DNA from: Halioglobus japonicus
Lineage (GTDB): Bacteria; Pseudomonadota; Gammaproteobacteria; Pseudomonadales; Halieaceae
DNA length: 57,885 bases
Assembly: GCA_902705825.1 (NCBI GenBank)
Contig: CACSIL010000010.1
Span: forward strand, 1-57,885
Direction of reading: 5' to 3'
A program made the translations under genes and the position numbers. The notes under the pieces were generated by a model. The model was not told the origin of the DNA and ran no database searches. It saw nothing but the letters and a program-made list of their open reading frames with translations. Below are positions 16,607-25,431 of the stretch, one piece after another (the first letter of the stretch is position 1; every line of letters begins with the position of its first letter).

Positions 16607-18173
16607 ACCCGAAACACAGAAAGCACTGATCTATTGCCGGATATCTTCGATCAAACAACGGGTCGAGGGTTCAGGTCTGGAGAGTCAACGCCACCGCTGC
16701 GAATCGTATGCACAGGCACAAGACTATTTTGTGGAACAGGTCTTTACCGACGATGTGTCGGGCGGCGGGGATTTTATGAAGCGTCCCGGCATGGTGGCGC
16801 TGCTGAGTTATTTGAAACGTAATCGAAAGACAAACTACGTTGTAATATTCGACGATTTGAAACGTTTCGCCCGCCACACGATGTCCCATTTAACCTTGCG
16901 TGATGAATTGTCGGTTGTCGGCGCTCGCGTGGAGTGTCTGAACTACCAGTTTGATGACACACCCGAAGGCAAGTTCGTGGAGACCATCCATGCCGCGCAA
17001 GGCCAATTGGAACGTGAGCAAACAGGACGCCAGACGGTGCAGAAAATGCGTGCCCGCCTGGAGCAAGGGTATTTTGTATTTCATGCACCGGTGGGCTATC
17101 GCTATGAGAAAACGCGTGAACACGGCAAGCTGCTGGTCCGTGATGAGCCCGTGGCCTCCATCATCGCCGAGGCGCTGAATGGCTTTGCCTCAGGGCGCTT
17201 CCAGGCTCCGGTAGAAGTGCGGCGGTTTCTGGAAAGCTTCCCCGAATTTCCCAAGCGGCCTGACGGCAAAGTGCTCCAACAAAAGGTCTCAGACATGCTG
17301 GTGCAATCGGTGTATACCGGATGCGTGGCACACGAGCGATGGGGCATAGGGATTCGAAAGGGCCATCATCAACCGCTCATTAGTATGGAGACCTATCAGA
17401 CCATTCAGGAACGCCTTCTGGGCCGCGCCAAGGTACCTGCGCGTAAGAATCTCGATCAAGACTTCCCATTGAGGGGGTTCGTCCTGTGTGACGATTGCCA
17501 GCGGCCACTCACCTCGTGCTGGTCCAAGGGCAAGTACCCTTACTACCACTGCCAGAAACAGGGCTGTGATGCCTATGGCAAGTCGATACGCCGGAGTGAC
17601 CTTCATGGAGAGTTTGAACACCTGTTAGAAGAACTAACACCTACGCCTACCCTGTTCAAAGCGGCTAAGTTGATGTTCGAGGATATCTGGAGGTTTAGAG
17701 TGCAGTACCAACAAAAGAGGATCAAGACATTGAAAGCACAGGCAGTAGAGATTGAACGAAAGATCGACGCGCTAATTGATCTGGCAGTGGACGCAAGTTC
17801 CCCCAGCAGCAGAGCCAACTATGAGAAGCGCATGAACGTGCTGGAGCGTGACAAGCTTGTGATTGGCGAAAAAGTCGCTAAATGTGGTCGTCCAATCAGT
17901 GACCATGACGGCATACTTAGGAATTCGCTCCAGTTCCTGGAAAACCCTTATGCGCTTTGGGCTTCGGATAGACTAATTGATCAGCACACAGTGTTAAAGC
18001 TTGTCTTCGCGGACAATCTTACGTGGCGACGTGGAGAGGGACTTAGGAATGCAAAAACCACCTTACCCTTCAAGGTGTTAGGTGCAGCTGTGGGGTCGAA
18101 AATACAAATGGTGCCCGGAGACAGAATCGAACTGCCGACACGGGGATTTTCAATCCCCTGCTCTACCGACTGA
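16599..18173 (+). CDS. Large serine recombinase (integrase of the element)
   Basis: 524 residues from ATG 16599. The earlier in-frame ATG 16482 lies within the gene before it, and the domain begins right after 16599. Order: catalytic domain with Tyr12 and Ser16 in YCRISS and DVSGGGDFMKRPGM; a recombinase domain (VGYRYEKT, residues 165-260); a zinc ribbon (CDDC, then CQKQGC, residues 305-330); a coiled-coil-rich tail. Such enzymes join attP and attB without host factors other than, sometimes, a directionality factor. Residues 504-524 and the stop codon are antisense tRNA-Phe sequence, so the natural C-terminus depends on where the element sits. Confidence 0.9.
   Translation: MSEPETQKALIYCRISSIKQRVEGSGLESQRHRCESYAQAQDYFVEQVFTDDVSGGGDFMKRPGMVALLSYLKRNRKTNYVVIFDDLKRFARHTMSHLTLRDELSVVGARVECLNYQFDDTPEGKFVETIHAAQGQLEREQTGRQTVQKMRARLEQGYFVFHAPVGYRYEKTREHGKLLVRDEPVASIIAEALNGFASGRFQAPVEVRRFLESFPEFPKRPDGKVLQQKVSDMLVQSVYTGCVAHERWGIGIRKGHHQPLISMETYQTIQERLLGRAKVPARKNLDQDFPLRGFVLCDDCQRPLTSCWSKGKYPYYHCQKQGCDAYGKSIRRSDLHGEFEHLLEELTPTPTLFKAAKLMFEDIWRFRVQYQQKRIKTLKAQAVEIERKIDALIDLAVDASSPSSRANYEKRMNVLERDKLVIGEKVAKCGRPISDHDGILRNSLQFLENPYALWASDRLIDQHTVLKLVFADNLTWRRGEGLRNAKTTLPFKVLGAAVGSKIQMVPGDRIELPTRGFSIPCSTD
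18109..18130 (-). other. Probable attachment site, right end (3' end of tRNA-Phe)
   Basis: The recombinase frame crosses without a gap into the CCA end, acceptor stem and T arm of tRNA-Phe. The element therefore ends at or near the tRNA 3' part. The crossover point cannot be set because no second copy is seen in the window. Confidence 0.5.
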
Positions 18174-18184
18174 GCTATCCGGGC
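18109..18184 (-). tRNA. tRNA-Phe (GAA)
   Basis: 76 bases on the minus strand with encoded CCA. The acceptor stem GCCCGGA pairs perfectly with TCCGGGC, discriminator A. The anticodon stem GGGGA / TCCCC holds the loop TTGAAAA with anticodon GAA at 18149-18151. The D loop (AGCTCAGTCGGTAGAG) and T loop (GTTCGATTC) are standard. It lies 98 bases after yggX in the same direction. Its 3' end is the integration point of the element, and the recombinase runs antisense through 65 of its bases. Confidence 0.97.
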
Positions 18185-18282
18185 GTAACGCAGGTTTTAC
18201 ATTTCTCGCATTGCGCGAAAGGCGCGTATTAAACCTGTCTGCGCTGCGGTAGTCAAGCCACCACCGGCTTCAGGGTGTCACC

Positions 18283-18555
18283 TTATTCCGAAGGTGGGAC
18301 GTAACCCTCAGCTTTATCGTAGTCATCGCCGGAAAAATACTTGTCCATTTCACCCTGCAGATACTTTCTGGCCTCAGGGTCCACCAGGCTCAGGTGCTTT
18401 TCGTTTATCAGCATGGTTTGGTGGCTCTGCCAGTCCTGCCAGGCCTGTTTTGATACATTTTCAAAGATTTCCTGCCCCTTGGGCCCGGGAAAGGGGGGCG
18501 CGTCCAATCCTTCCATCTCTTTCTTGTACTTTTTGCAATTCACCATGCGGGTCAT
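18283..18555 (-). CDS. yggX: Probable Fe(2+)-trafficking protein YggX
   Basis: 90 residues, the family's usual size. The N-terminus carries MVNCKKY with the conserved cysteine, followed by the signature [23 protein letters not shown] and the C-terminal YFSGDDY. The family protects iron-sulfur proteins from oxidation and may deliver iron. Start is ATG 18555; the in-frame ATG four codons later is possible. It follows mutY at once, as in many gammaproteobacteria, which fits an iron-sulfur protein partner. Confidence 0.93.
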   Translation of the reverse strand: MTRMVNCKKYKKEMEGLDAPPFPGPKGQEIFENVSKQAWQDWQSHQTMLINEKHLSLVDPEARKYLQGEMDKYFSGDDYDKAEGYVPPSE

Positions 18556-18557
18556 CG

Positions 18558-19643
18558 TTAATACTCCGTTTTTCGGGTTGTCTGCGAGCCTGAGGCAGCC
18601 AGCTTTTTCAGCAGTGAGGCCACCGGGGCCGCCAGACCAATTTGTGGGGGTTTGCGCAGGTTATACCAGAGCTGACCAGAGGCTTCCATCACTGCTTGCG
18701 CAGTGCTGTCGAGTTCTACCACCACTGGTGTGATATCCAGGTGGTAGTGGCTGAACGTGTGGCGAAAGCCCGGTTGCACTTCAACTGTTGTCGGTTCAGT
18801 GCCCCACAGATCAAGGCATTGATGGGTGCCGGCGGCGGGGTTATCGATCTCTGGGAAACACCACAGGCCTCCCCAGATACCACTGGAAGGGCGTTTCTCC
18901 AGCCAGATATTACCATCGCTGCTTCGTACTATCAGGAAGAAGGTGGTTTTCACTGGCAGCACCTTGCGTGGTTTCTTGCCGGGGTAAGCCTTTTGCTCTC
19001 CCTGTGCCATGGCTTCGCAATCTGCTCCAAGCGGGCAGCGCTCGCAATCGGGCGCGGAGCGGGTGCACAGTGTTGCTCCCAGATCCATCATTGCCTGCGT
19101 GTAATCGGCGCAGCGTCTGGTGGGGGTGTATTGTTCGGCGATATCCCACAGCTTCTGGTGCACAGCGGCTTGTCCGGGCCAGCCGCCCACTGCGTGATAG
19201 CGCGCCAGCACACGTTTGACATTGCCATCGAGAATACTGGCCCGCTGGCCAAACGCGATACTCAAAATAGCGCCCGCAGTAGAGCGTCCTACTCCCGGTA
19301 ATCCGCACAGGCCTTCAATCGTGTCGGGAAACTGCCCCTGGGCCTCGCTGACAACATGTTTTGCCGCCTTGTGCAGGTTTCGCGCCCGGGCGTAATAACC
19401 CAGCCCCGTCCACAGGTGCAGTACCTCGTCCTCGGGTGCTTTCGCCAGAGCCTGCACATCCGGGAAGGCCGCCATAAACCGCTCAAAATACGGAATTACG
19501 GTTTTTACCTGGGTTTGCTGCAGCATGATCTCCGACACCCACACGCGATACGCACTGGTATCGTGTTGCCAGGGCAGGTCCTTGCGGCCGTGCTGGTCGA
19601 ACCATGTGAGGACGCGTTTGGCGAAGAGTGTAGTACTTGGCAT
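18558..19643 (-). CDS. mutY: A/G-specific adenine glycosylase MutY
   Basis: 361 residues. The helix-hairpin-helix GPD domain includes [33 protein letters not shown] and the catalytic Asp region [12 protein letters not shown]. The four-cysteine iron-sulfur loop C-x6-C-x2-C-x5-C lies near residues 200-215. The C-terminal half is the NUDIX-like domain that recognises 8-oxoguanine. MutY removes adenine mispaired with 8-oxoG. It is the first gene of the mutY-yggX pair, with a two-base gap between them. Confidence 0.96.
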   Translation of the reverse strand: MPSTTLFAKRVLTWFDQHGRKDLPWQHDTSAYRVWVSEIMLQQTQVKTVIPYFERFMAAFPDVQALAKAPEDEVLHLWTGLGYYARARNLHKAAKHVVSEAQGQFPDTIEGLCGLPGVGRSTAGAILSIAFGQRASILDGNVKRVLARYHAVGGWPGQAAVHQKLWDIAEQYTPTRRCADYTQAMMDLGATLCTRSAPDCERCPLGADCEAMAQGEQKAYPGKKPRKVLPVKTTFFLIVRSSDGNIWLEKRPSSGIWGGLWCFPEIDNPAAGTHQCLDLWGTEPTTVEVQPGFRHTFSHYHLDITPVVVELDSTAQAVMEASGQLWYNLRKPPQIGLAAPVASLLKKLAASGSQTTRKTEY

Positions 19644-19767
19644 AAGACAAATTTGGGGGTGGCACGGGTGGAACAGGGTAATCGGTCGTTTGATCCAGTT
19701 CTACTAAATTCAATTCTCGCAGATGCTTCATTAGGTCAACGAAAGAAGTACAAGGGGGCGTGCTGAA

Positions 19768-19887
19768 GGAGAGTTTGGTCTGTATAGATCAGCGGGACCG
19801 TGCAGCGACAGGACGTCGCTGCCCGAGCCTGCACATGGATGTGCGCTTTTTGGCGTGTCCTGTTGATCTATACAGACCAAACTCTCC
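19768..19887. repeat. 120-bp inverted-repeat element, MITE- or REP-like
   Basis: Terminal inverted repeats of 31 bp (19768-19798 and 19857-19887) match at 29 positions, beginning GGAGAGTTTGGTCTGTATAG. The centre carries two more hairpins: GCAGCGAC/GTCGCTGC at 19802-19822 and GCACATGGATGTGC at 19831-19844. The whole folds into one long cruciform-like structure. It has no coding capacity and sits between mutY and hisB. It looks like a non-autonomous repeat; only one copy is in this window. Confidence 0.75.
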
Positions 19888-20015
19888 GCCACGGACCCAA
19901 ATTTCAGTTCGGTTGTGGACGAAGTTTAACCTCAGTGAATTAAAAAGCAGATTCCCCTATAATGTCGCCCTTTTCGGAGGGCAGGACCCCCGAAGCCACA
20001 CCGTTGGAGAACCCC

Positions 20016-20609
20016 ATGGCTGAGCGTAAGGCCACAATTACACGCGACACACTGGAGACGCAGATCACCGTATCGGTGAACCTGGACGGCACCGGCAAGG
20101 CTGAATTCGAGACAGGTGTTCCCTTTCTCGATCACATGATGGATCAGATCGCGCGTCATGGCCTGATTGATCTGGACATCAACGCCAAGGGTGATTTGCA
20201 CATCGACGACCACCACACGGTTGAGGATATCGGCATCACGCTCGGTCAGGCTGTGGCCAAGGCCGTGGGTGACAAGAAGGGCATCCTGCGCTACGGGCAT
20301 GCGTATGTACCACTGGATGAAGCCCTGTCACGGGTGGTGATCGATTTTTCCGGGCGCCCCGGGCTCGAGTTCAATGTGCCGTTCACGCGCGCGTCCATCG
20401 GCGGCTTTGACGTGGATCTGTTCATGGAGTTTTTCCAGGGCTTCGTCAATCACGCGTTGGTGACCCTGCATGTCGACAATCTGCGCGGTGACAACAGCCA
20501 CCACCAGATAGAGACGGTGTTCAAGGCTTTTGGTCGCGCTGTGCGTATGGCGCTGACGGCCGATCCGCGTATGGCCGGTGTCACACCTTCCACCAAAGGC
20601 GTTTTGTAA
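20016..20609 (+). CDS. hisB: Imidazoleglycerol-phosphate dehydratase HisB
   Basis: 197 residues, monofunctional form. I choose ATG 20016 ([12 protein letters not shown]) because GGAGAA lies 7 bases upstream and family members begin here. Metal-binding signatures are [15 protein letters not shown] and [30 protein letters not shown] is also conserved. It converts imidazoleglycerol phosphate to imidazoleacetol phosphate in histidine synthesis. First of four his genes in order B-H-A-F. Confidence 0.97.
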   Translation: MAERKATITRDTLETQITVSVNLDGTGKAEFETGVPFLDHMMDQIARHGLIDLDINAKGDLHIDDHHTVEDIGITLGQAVAKAVGDKKGILRYGHAYVPLDEALSRVVIDFSGRPGLEFNVPFTRASIGGFDVDLFMEFFQGFVNHALVTLHVDNLRGDNSHHQIETVFKAFGRAVRMALTADPRMAGVTPSTKGVL

Positions 20610-20650
20610 CAGGAAAGCCGGTTATGAGTGCCTGTCTGTGAGTGCCTGTT

Positions 20651-20689
20651 TATGGGCGTTAGTTATGAGCGTTAGTTATGAGCGTTAGT
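20651..20689 (+). repeat. Three 13-bp tandem repeats at the hisH start
   Basis: TATGGGCGTTAGT at 20651-20663, then TATGAGCGTTAGT at 20664-20676 and 20677-20689. Each unit carries an ATG, and 13 is not a multiple of three, so each ATG is in a different frame. Only the third (20678) opens hisH; the first two read seven codons and stop at TAG. A separate 10-bp repeat, GAGTGCCTGT, lies at 20626 and 20640. Confidence 0.85.
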
Positions 20690-21328
20690 GTTGCCGTTAT
20701 AGATTACGGCATGGGCAATCTGCATTCTGTGGCCAGCGCGCTACAGCATGTGGGCGCCGGTGAAGTCGTGGTTACCCACGATGCTGAACTGATCCGCCAG
20801 GCCGATCGCGTGGTGTTTCCCGGTGTCGGCGCCATCCGCGACTGCATGTCCGAGATCCGCCGGCTGAAGTGCGATGAATTGCTGGCGCAGGCGCTCACCG
20901 AGCAGCATGTGCCAGTGCTGGCGATCTGCGTTGGTTTGCAGGCGCTGATGGATCGCTCGGAAGAGAATGACGGCGTTGATTGTCTGGGCATGATTCCCGG
21001 CGATGTGCGTTTCTTCGGCAACCCGCTCACGGATGCCAACGGGCAGCGCCTGAAAGTGCCGCACATGGGTTGGAATGAAGTGCGCCAGCAGCGCGATCAT
21101 CCGCTGTGGGCCGGCATTCCCGACATGACCCGGTTTTACTTCGTACACAGCTATTACGTGCACGCCAAGGATCGCAGCCTGCTCGCAGGCAGTGTGGAGT
21201 ACGGTGTCAGCGCCGATGCCGCGCTCGCTCGCGATAACCTGTTTGCCGTGCAGTTCCACCCGGAAAAAAGCGCCAGTGCCGGGCTCACCCTGTTGAAAAA
21301 TTTTCTGAACTGGAACGGACAATGTTAA
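20678..21328 (+). CDS. hisH: Imidazole glycerol phosphate synthase, glutaminase subunit HisH
   Basis: 216 residues. Class I amidotransferase: nucleophile Cys in [16 protein letters not shown] (about residue 85), oxyanion-loop region [14 protein letters not shown], and catalytic His and Glu in AVQFHPEKS. It supplies ammonia to HisF. The start at ATG 20678 gives the family N-terminus but has no ribosome site of its own; AGGAAAG lies 12 bases before an upstream ATG at 20624. Its last codons overlap hisA by 7 bases. Confidence 0.95.
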   Translation: MSVSVAVIDYGMGNLHSVASALQHVGAGEVVVTHDAELIRQADRVVFPGVGAIRDCMSEIRRLKCDELLAQALTEQHVPVLAICVGLQALMDRSEENDGVDCLGMIPGDVRFFGNPLTDANGQRLKVPHMGWNEVRQQRDHPLWAGIPDMTRFYFVHSYYVHAKDRSLLAGSVEYGVSADAALARDNLFAVQFHPEKSASAGLTLLKNFLNWNGQC

Positions 21329-22056
21329 TTATCCCCGCAATCGATCTGAAAGATGGGCAGTGTGTGCGTCTGCGCCAGGGCCTGATGGAAGACAGCACCG
21401 TTTTTTCTGACGATCCGGTAGCCATGGCAGCGCGCTGGGTTGATGCTGGCTGCAGGCGTTTGCACCTGGTCGATCTCAATGGGGCATTTGCCGGAGAGCC
21501 GGTCAATGGTGAGGTGGTTAAAGCGATCGCCGCTGCCTATCCGGATCTGCCGATACAGATCGGCGGTGGCATCCGTAATCTTCAGACGATTGAGCACTAC
21601 GTCAAAGCCGGAGTGAGCTATGTCATTATCGGTACCAAGGCGGTGAAAGAGCCGGAATTTGTGGCCGAGGCCTGCGCCGCGTTTCCGGGCAAGGTGATCG
21701 TCGGCCTCGACGCCAAAGACGGTCTGGTTGCCACTGACGGCTGGGCCGAAGTCTCCACTGTGCAGGCTACTGATCTCGCCCGCCGCTTCGAATCTGACGG
21801 TGTATCCGCCATTGTGTATACCGATATCGCACGCGACGGCATGATGCAGGGCGTGAATGTGCAGGCGACTGTGGCGATGGCCCAGGCCTCCAGCATTCCG
21901 GTGATTGCCTCTGGCGGTATTACCAATATCGAAGACATCCGCGGCCTGCTGGCGGTTTCCGATGCGGGCATCTGCGGCGCCATTACCGGGCGCGCAATTT
22001 ATGAGGGCACGCTGGACGTGGCAGAGGCGCAGCGCCTCTGTGACGCAGCGGCTTAG
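21322..22056 (+). CDS. hisA: ProFAR isomerase HisA
   Basis: 244 residues. TIM barrel with [14 protein letters not shown] at the N-terminus (catalytic Asp8), [18 protein letters not shown] and the second phosphate-binding motif VIASGGI. It isomerises the aminoaldose ProFAR to PRFAR, the substrate of HisF-HisH. The start overlaps the hisH stop, giving translational coupling, and hisF starts five bases after its end. Confidence 0.97.
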   Translation: MLIIPAIDLKDGQCVRLRQGLMEDSTVFSDDPVAMAARWVDAGCRRLHLVDLNGAFAGEPVNGEVVKAIAAAYPDLPIQIGGGIRNLQTIEHYVKAGVSYVIIGTKAVKEPEFVAEACAAFPGKVIVGLDAKDGLVATDGWAEVSTVQATDLARRFESDGVSAIVYTDIARDGMMQGVNVQATVAMAQASSIPVIASGGITNIEDIRGLLAVSDAGICGAITGRAIYEGTLDVAEAQRLCDAAA

Positions 22057-22060
22057 CACC

Positions 22061-22834
22061 ATGGGTCTGGCCAAACGCATAATCCCCTGCCTGGATGTCG
22101 ACAATGGTCGGGTGGTCAAGGGTGTTAATTTCGTCGATATCCGCGATGCCGGTGACCCGGTGGAAATCGCCATGCGCTACAACGATCAGGGCGCTGACGA
22201 AGTCTGCTTTCTGGATATTACCGCCAGCTCCGATGGGCGGGAAACCACGGTACACACGGTAGAACAGATCGCTGAGCATGTGTTTATTCCGCTGACTGTC
22301 GGTGGCGGTATTCGCTCAGTGGATGATATCCGCACTATGCTCAACGCCGGTGCCGACAAGGTAAGCATCAATACAGCGGCTATTCACAACCCCGAACTGG
22401 TGCGTGAATCTGCGCTGCGTTTCGGCTCCCAGTGCATCGTCGTGGCCATCGATGCCAAACGTGTTGACGATGTAGACGGTCAGCCGCGCTGGGAGATTTT
22501 TACCCACGGTGGCCGCAAACCTACCGGTATCGATGCAGTGGCGTGGGCGGTGCGTATGGCCGAGCTGGGCGCGGGTGAAATCCTGCTTACCAGCATGGAC
22601 CGTGACGGCACGCGCAATGGGTTCGAGCTGGGGGTTACGCGGGCGATTACCGACGCGGTGGAAATTCCGGTGATTGCCTCAGGTGGTGTGGGCACGCTCG
22701 ATCATCTTGTCGACGGTGTTACCCGTGGCGGCGCTGATGCGGTGCTCGCCGCCAGCATCTTTCATTTCGGTGAATTCACCGTACCGCAGGCCAAGGCATA
22801 CATGGCCGAGCACGGTATTGAGGTGCGCCTCTAA
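22061..22834 (+). CDS. hisF: Imidazole glycerol phosphate synthase, cyclase subunit HisF
   Basis: 257 residues from ATG 22061; the frame is open further upstream inside hisA, but the family begins [21 protein letters not shown]. Catalytic Asp11 lies in CLDVD and Asp131 region in [10 protein letters not shown] (second acid); phosphate motifs are LTVGGGIRS and VIASGGVG. With HisH it makes imidazole glycerol phosphate and AICAR. It ends the his cluster, 12 bases from the convergent ctpA gene. Confidence 0.97.
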   Translation: MGLAKRIIPCLDVDNGRVVKGVNFVDIRDAGDPVEIAMRYNDQGADEVCFLDITASSDGRETTVHTVEQIAEHVFIPLTVGGGIRSVDDIRTMLNAGADKVSINTAAIHNPELVRESALRFGSQCIVVAIDAKRVDDVDGQPRWEIFTHGGRKPTGIDAVAWAVRMAELGAGEILLTSMDRDGTRNGFELGVTRAITDAVEIPVIASGGVGTLDHLVDGVTRGGADAVLAASIFHFGEFTVPQAKAYMAEHGIEVRL

Positions 22835-22846
22835 GCCAGGCTTTAC

Positions 22847-24157
22847 TCAGGATTCGCCCGGCGCTTCCTGCACCGATTTTCTGTCACGCAACCCCAGTAT
22901 GTTAAGGCCTTTTAGCAGCGCTAGCGCCTCGTACAGCTGGTTGTCGTTCGCCAGCAGCGGGCTGATTTCTCTCTTCGCTTTCTTGCTCGTGCCATTGACG
23001 TTGTCCAAGTGGCCGGAGAGGTCTGCTTCGGTAATACGGCGCGGGCTGTTATACGCTGTCACTGTAGCGCGTTCCACCTCGATATCGGGCACGATGCCCT
23101 CTGCCTGTATGGAGCGGCCATTGGGCGTAAAGTACAGTGCGGTGGTGAGCTTGATAGCCCGTGAGTCAGACAGCGGCAGCACGGTTTGCACCGAGCCCTT
23201 GCCAAAGCTCTGGGTGCCCATAATTACCGCCCGGCTGTGATCCTGCAGTGCGCCGGCGACGATCTCCGAGGCGCTGGCCGAGCCCTGGTTGATCAGTACC
23301 ACTATGGGTGCGCCGTCTGTTGCATCCACTGCATCGGCATCGTAGTAAAGATCGGAATTGGCGACCCGCCCCTCCGTGTACACCACATTGCCACCGTTCA
23401 GAAACAGGCCGGCAACATCGACACTGGCGCGCAGTATGCCGCCCGGGTTATTACGCAGGTCCAGAACAAGTCCCTTGAGTGTTTCCTGTGACATGAGCTT
23501 CTCAAGTGCCTTGCGCACATCTGCCCCGGTACTGGACTGGAACTGGGCCACCCGAATATAGCCGTAACCGGGCTCCAGCCAGCTCTCGCGCACGCTGGCA
23601 ACCTTGATGGTATTGCGTATCAGGGTGACCTCAAAGGGCTGGCTTTCGCCGGGCCTGCCGATGGAGAGTTCAATTTTGCTGCCCTTGGGGCCGCGCATGA
23701 TCTCTATCGCCTCATTGAGGGTCAGGCCCTTCACCTGCACATTGCCCAGTTTGAGAATCACATCGCCGCTGCGCAGGCCGGCTTCCGCGGCCGGTGAGCC
23801 ATCAATTGGCGAGATGATGGTGACGTAGCCGTCTTCCATACCCACTTCAAGGCCCAGCCCGGTAAACTCGCCGGAGGTGACGTCCTGCAGGCTCTGGAAG
23901 GCGTCCTCGGTGAGGTAGGTGGAGTGTGGGTCCAGGCCCATCAGCATGCCCTGTATCGCATATTCGAGCAGCGTGCTGTCGTCGATCTCCTCGACATAGC
24001 CCTGGCGGATTTGATTGAACACTTCCGCAAATGTACGCAATTCATCGAGTGGTAACTGGCCCTGTTCCTCCACGGCTGACAGGGGCGCGGATACGGCCAG
24101 TGCGAGAGCAGCGGCGATGCCCGTCAGGGCGTTTCGGAGCGTGGTAGCAAGGTGCAT
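22847..24157 (-). CDS. ctpA: C-terminal processing protease CtpA (S41 family)
   Basis: 436 residues from ATG 24157, chosen because the product then opens with a signal peptide (MHLATTLRNALTGIAAALALAVSAPLSA). A PDZ domain covers residues 90-170 (GLGLEVGMEDGYVTIISPIDGSPA). The catalytic Ser is in INQGSASASEIVAGAL and the Lys in SFGKGSVQTVL, as in the family. It acts in the periplasm; in Pseudomonas CtpA degrades murein hydrolases. It is the third gene of the gpmI-envC-ctpA set, all concerned with or next to cell-wall cleavage. Confidence 0.93.
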   Translation of the reverse strand: MHLATTLRNALTGIAAALALAVSAPLSAVEEQGQLPLDELRTFAEVFNQIRQGYVEEIDDSTLLEYAIQGMLMGLDPHSTYLTEDAFQSLQDVTSGEFTGLGLEVGMEDGYVTIISPIDGSPAAEAGLRSGDVILKLGNVQVKGLTLNEAIEIMRGPKGSKIELSIGRPGESQPFEVTLIRNTIKVASVRESWLEPGYGYIRVAQFQSSTGADVRKALEKLMSQETLKGLVLDLRNNPGGILRASVDVAGLFLNGGNVVYTEGRVANSDLYYDADAVDATDGAPIVVLINQGSASASEIVAGALQDHSRAVIMGTQSFGKGSVQTVLPLSDSRAIKLTTALYFTPNGRSIQAEGIVPDIEVERATVTAYNSPRRITEADLSGHLDNVNGTSKKAKREISPLLANDNQLYEALALLKGLNILGLRDRKSVQEAPGES

Positions 24158-24247
24158 GGGTATTGTCTGTAGACCGATAACCTGAAGAGCCACAGTCTAC
24201 CCCATTCTTCCCCCTTGGCGCCAAGCTGGTTATGCCTACTTATACAC

Positions 24248-25399
24248 TCAGTTTGTGCACCAATTGGTGGGGTCAGTGGGTTTACCATTGTGGCGAATCT
24301 CAAAATACAGGGCGGCATGGTCTTCGCCGCCAGTGTTGCCCACTGTGCTGATGGGTGAGCCGACAGTCACCCACTCCCCCACCTCCCGCAGCAGGCTCTC
24401 ATTATGGGCATAAAGGCTCATATATCCGTCGCCGTGATCGATGATCAACAGGAGGCCAGAGCCGCGCAGCCAGTCGGCGTAGACCACGCGGCCATGGTGG
24501 ATGGCCCGCACGGTAGTGCCCTCATCGGCGGGTATGGTGATGCCCTGCCAGCGCATTTTTCCGGCATTGCGTGAACGGCCGAACTGGTTGCTGGGCTTGC
24601 CGGCAATCGGCCAAGGCATCTGGCTTTTAGCGCTCTGGAATGTTGCATAGTTGTCCGGTGTTTCCAGGTCGACGACGGCTTCTTCAATGGCCTGCAGAAG
24701 CTCTTCCAGTTGCTTGCGATCCTCTTCTTTCTGCTTCAGTTGGGCGCTGTTACTGCTGATGCTGGCACTCAGCTCTTCCATCGTGAGTTTGCGGCTGGCC
24801 TGGGCGGTGGTGATATCTGCCTGCTGCTGTTCGAGAGTTTCGCCGCGGGCGGCCAGTTCGGCCTGTGTGTTGTCGATCTGCAGCTGTACTTCCGCCAGCT
24901 CGCGCAGAGTCTCGCGATACTGTTCGAGCAGGGTATTGCGGGCGCGGAAGAAATAACGGTAGTAGGCCAGTAACCGCGCAACAGTGTGCGGGTTCTCCTG
25001 ATTGAGGATGACCTTGATCTCTCCCTGGCGCCCCATCTGCCAGGCGGTCTTCAGTTCCTGGGCAATACGCGCCTGTTGTTTATCGCGCGCCTTTTCCAGT
25101 TCAGCGCGCTGCGCTTCGAGTGTCACCAGTTCCTGTGCACCTGTTTCCAGCGCCTGCTGGTTTTCGGTGATCTGGCGCTGCAGCGTCCCCAGTTCTATCT
25201 CGGATTGTCGCAGTTGCTGTTGAAGCTCATCGTGTTGACTGCTGGCGGCGGAGATCTCCTGCGTAATACTCTGGATATCCTCTTCCAGCTTTTGCAGTTG
25301 TTCCCGTGCTTTCTCCTCGTCGGATTGCGCCATGCCCTGCAACGGGAGGGCGACGAGCAACAGTATCGGTAGCCAGTGCCGAACGAATGTATCAGGCAT
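24248..25399 (-). CDS. envC: Murein hydrolase activator EnvC
   Basis: 383 residues. A signal peptide (residues 1-24, ending GMAQ) is followed by a long coiled coil (residues 27-245) and a C-terminal LytM/M23 domain. The LytM domain lacks the zinc ligands: WQGITI stands where HxGIDI is usual and LYFEIRHNG where LHFEIR is usual. This is the mark of the non-catalytic EnvC group, which activates amidases at the division septum. It lies between gpmI and ctpA. Confidence 0.93.
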   Translation of the reverse strand: MPDTFVRHWLPILLLVALPLQGMAQSDEEKAREQLQKLEEDIQSITQEISAASSQHDELQQQLRQSEIELGTLQRQITENQQALETGAQELVTLEAQRAELEKARDKQQARIAQELKTAWQMGRQGEIKVILNQENPHTVARLLAYYRYFFRARNTLLEQYRETLRELAEVQLQIDNTQAELAARGETLEQQQADITTAQASRKLTMEELSASISSNSAQLKQKEEDRKQLEELLQAIEEAVVDLETPDNYATFQSAKSQMPWPIAGKPSNQFGRSRNAGKMRWQGITIPADEGTTVRAIHHGRVVYADWLRGSGLLLIIDHGDGYMSLYAHNESLLREVGEWVTVGSPISTVGNTGGEDHAALYFEIRHNGKPTDPTNWCTN

Positions 25400-25431
25400 T
25401 ACTCATGGCCAGAGATGTCGGTGCACGCAGG

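Larger units (their letters stand above)
4201..18130. mobile_element. Integrative element at tRNA-Phe (minimum extent; left end not found)
   Basis: The right edge is set by a large serine recombinase that reads into the 3' end of tRNA-Phe. Inward lie mobilisation-type genes (VirD4/TraG-like ATPase and small partners), then accessory genes (RadC, metallopeptidases, SprT-like protease, unknowns). To the right, the yggX-mutY order resumes as in other gammaproteobacteria. I looked for a copy of the tRNA end on the left and did not find one. The true left end may lie in 2623-4200 or before base 1, and serine recombinases can leave very short repeats. Extent is therefore an inference. Confidence 0.65.

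Noticed and set aside
19760..20023. Open frame across the inverted-repeat element
   Set aside because: It spans a hairpin repeat and the hisB leader; no ribosome site and no protein-like pattern.
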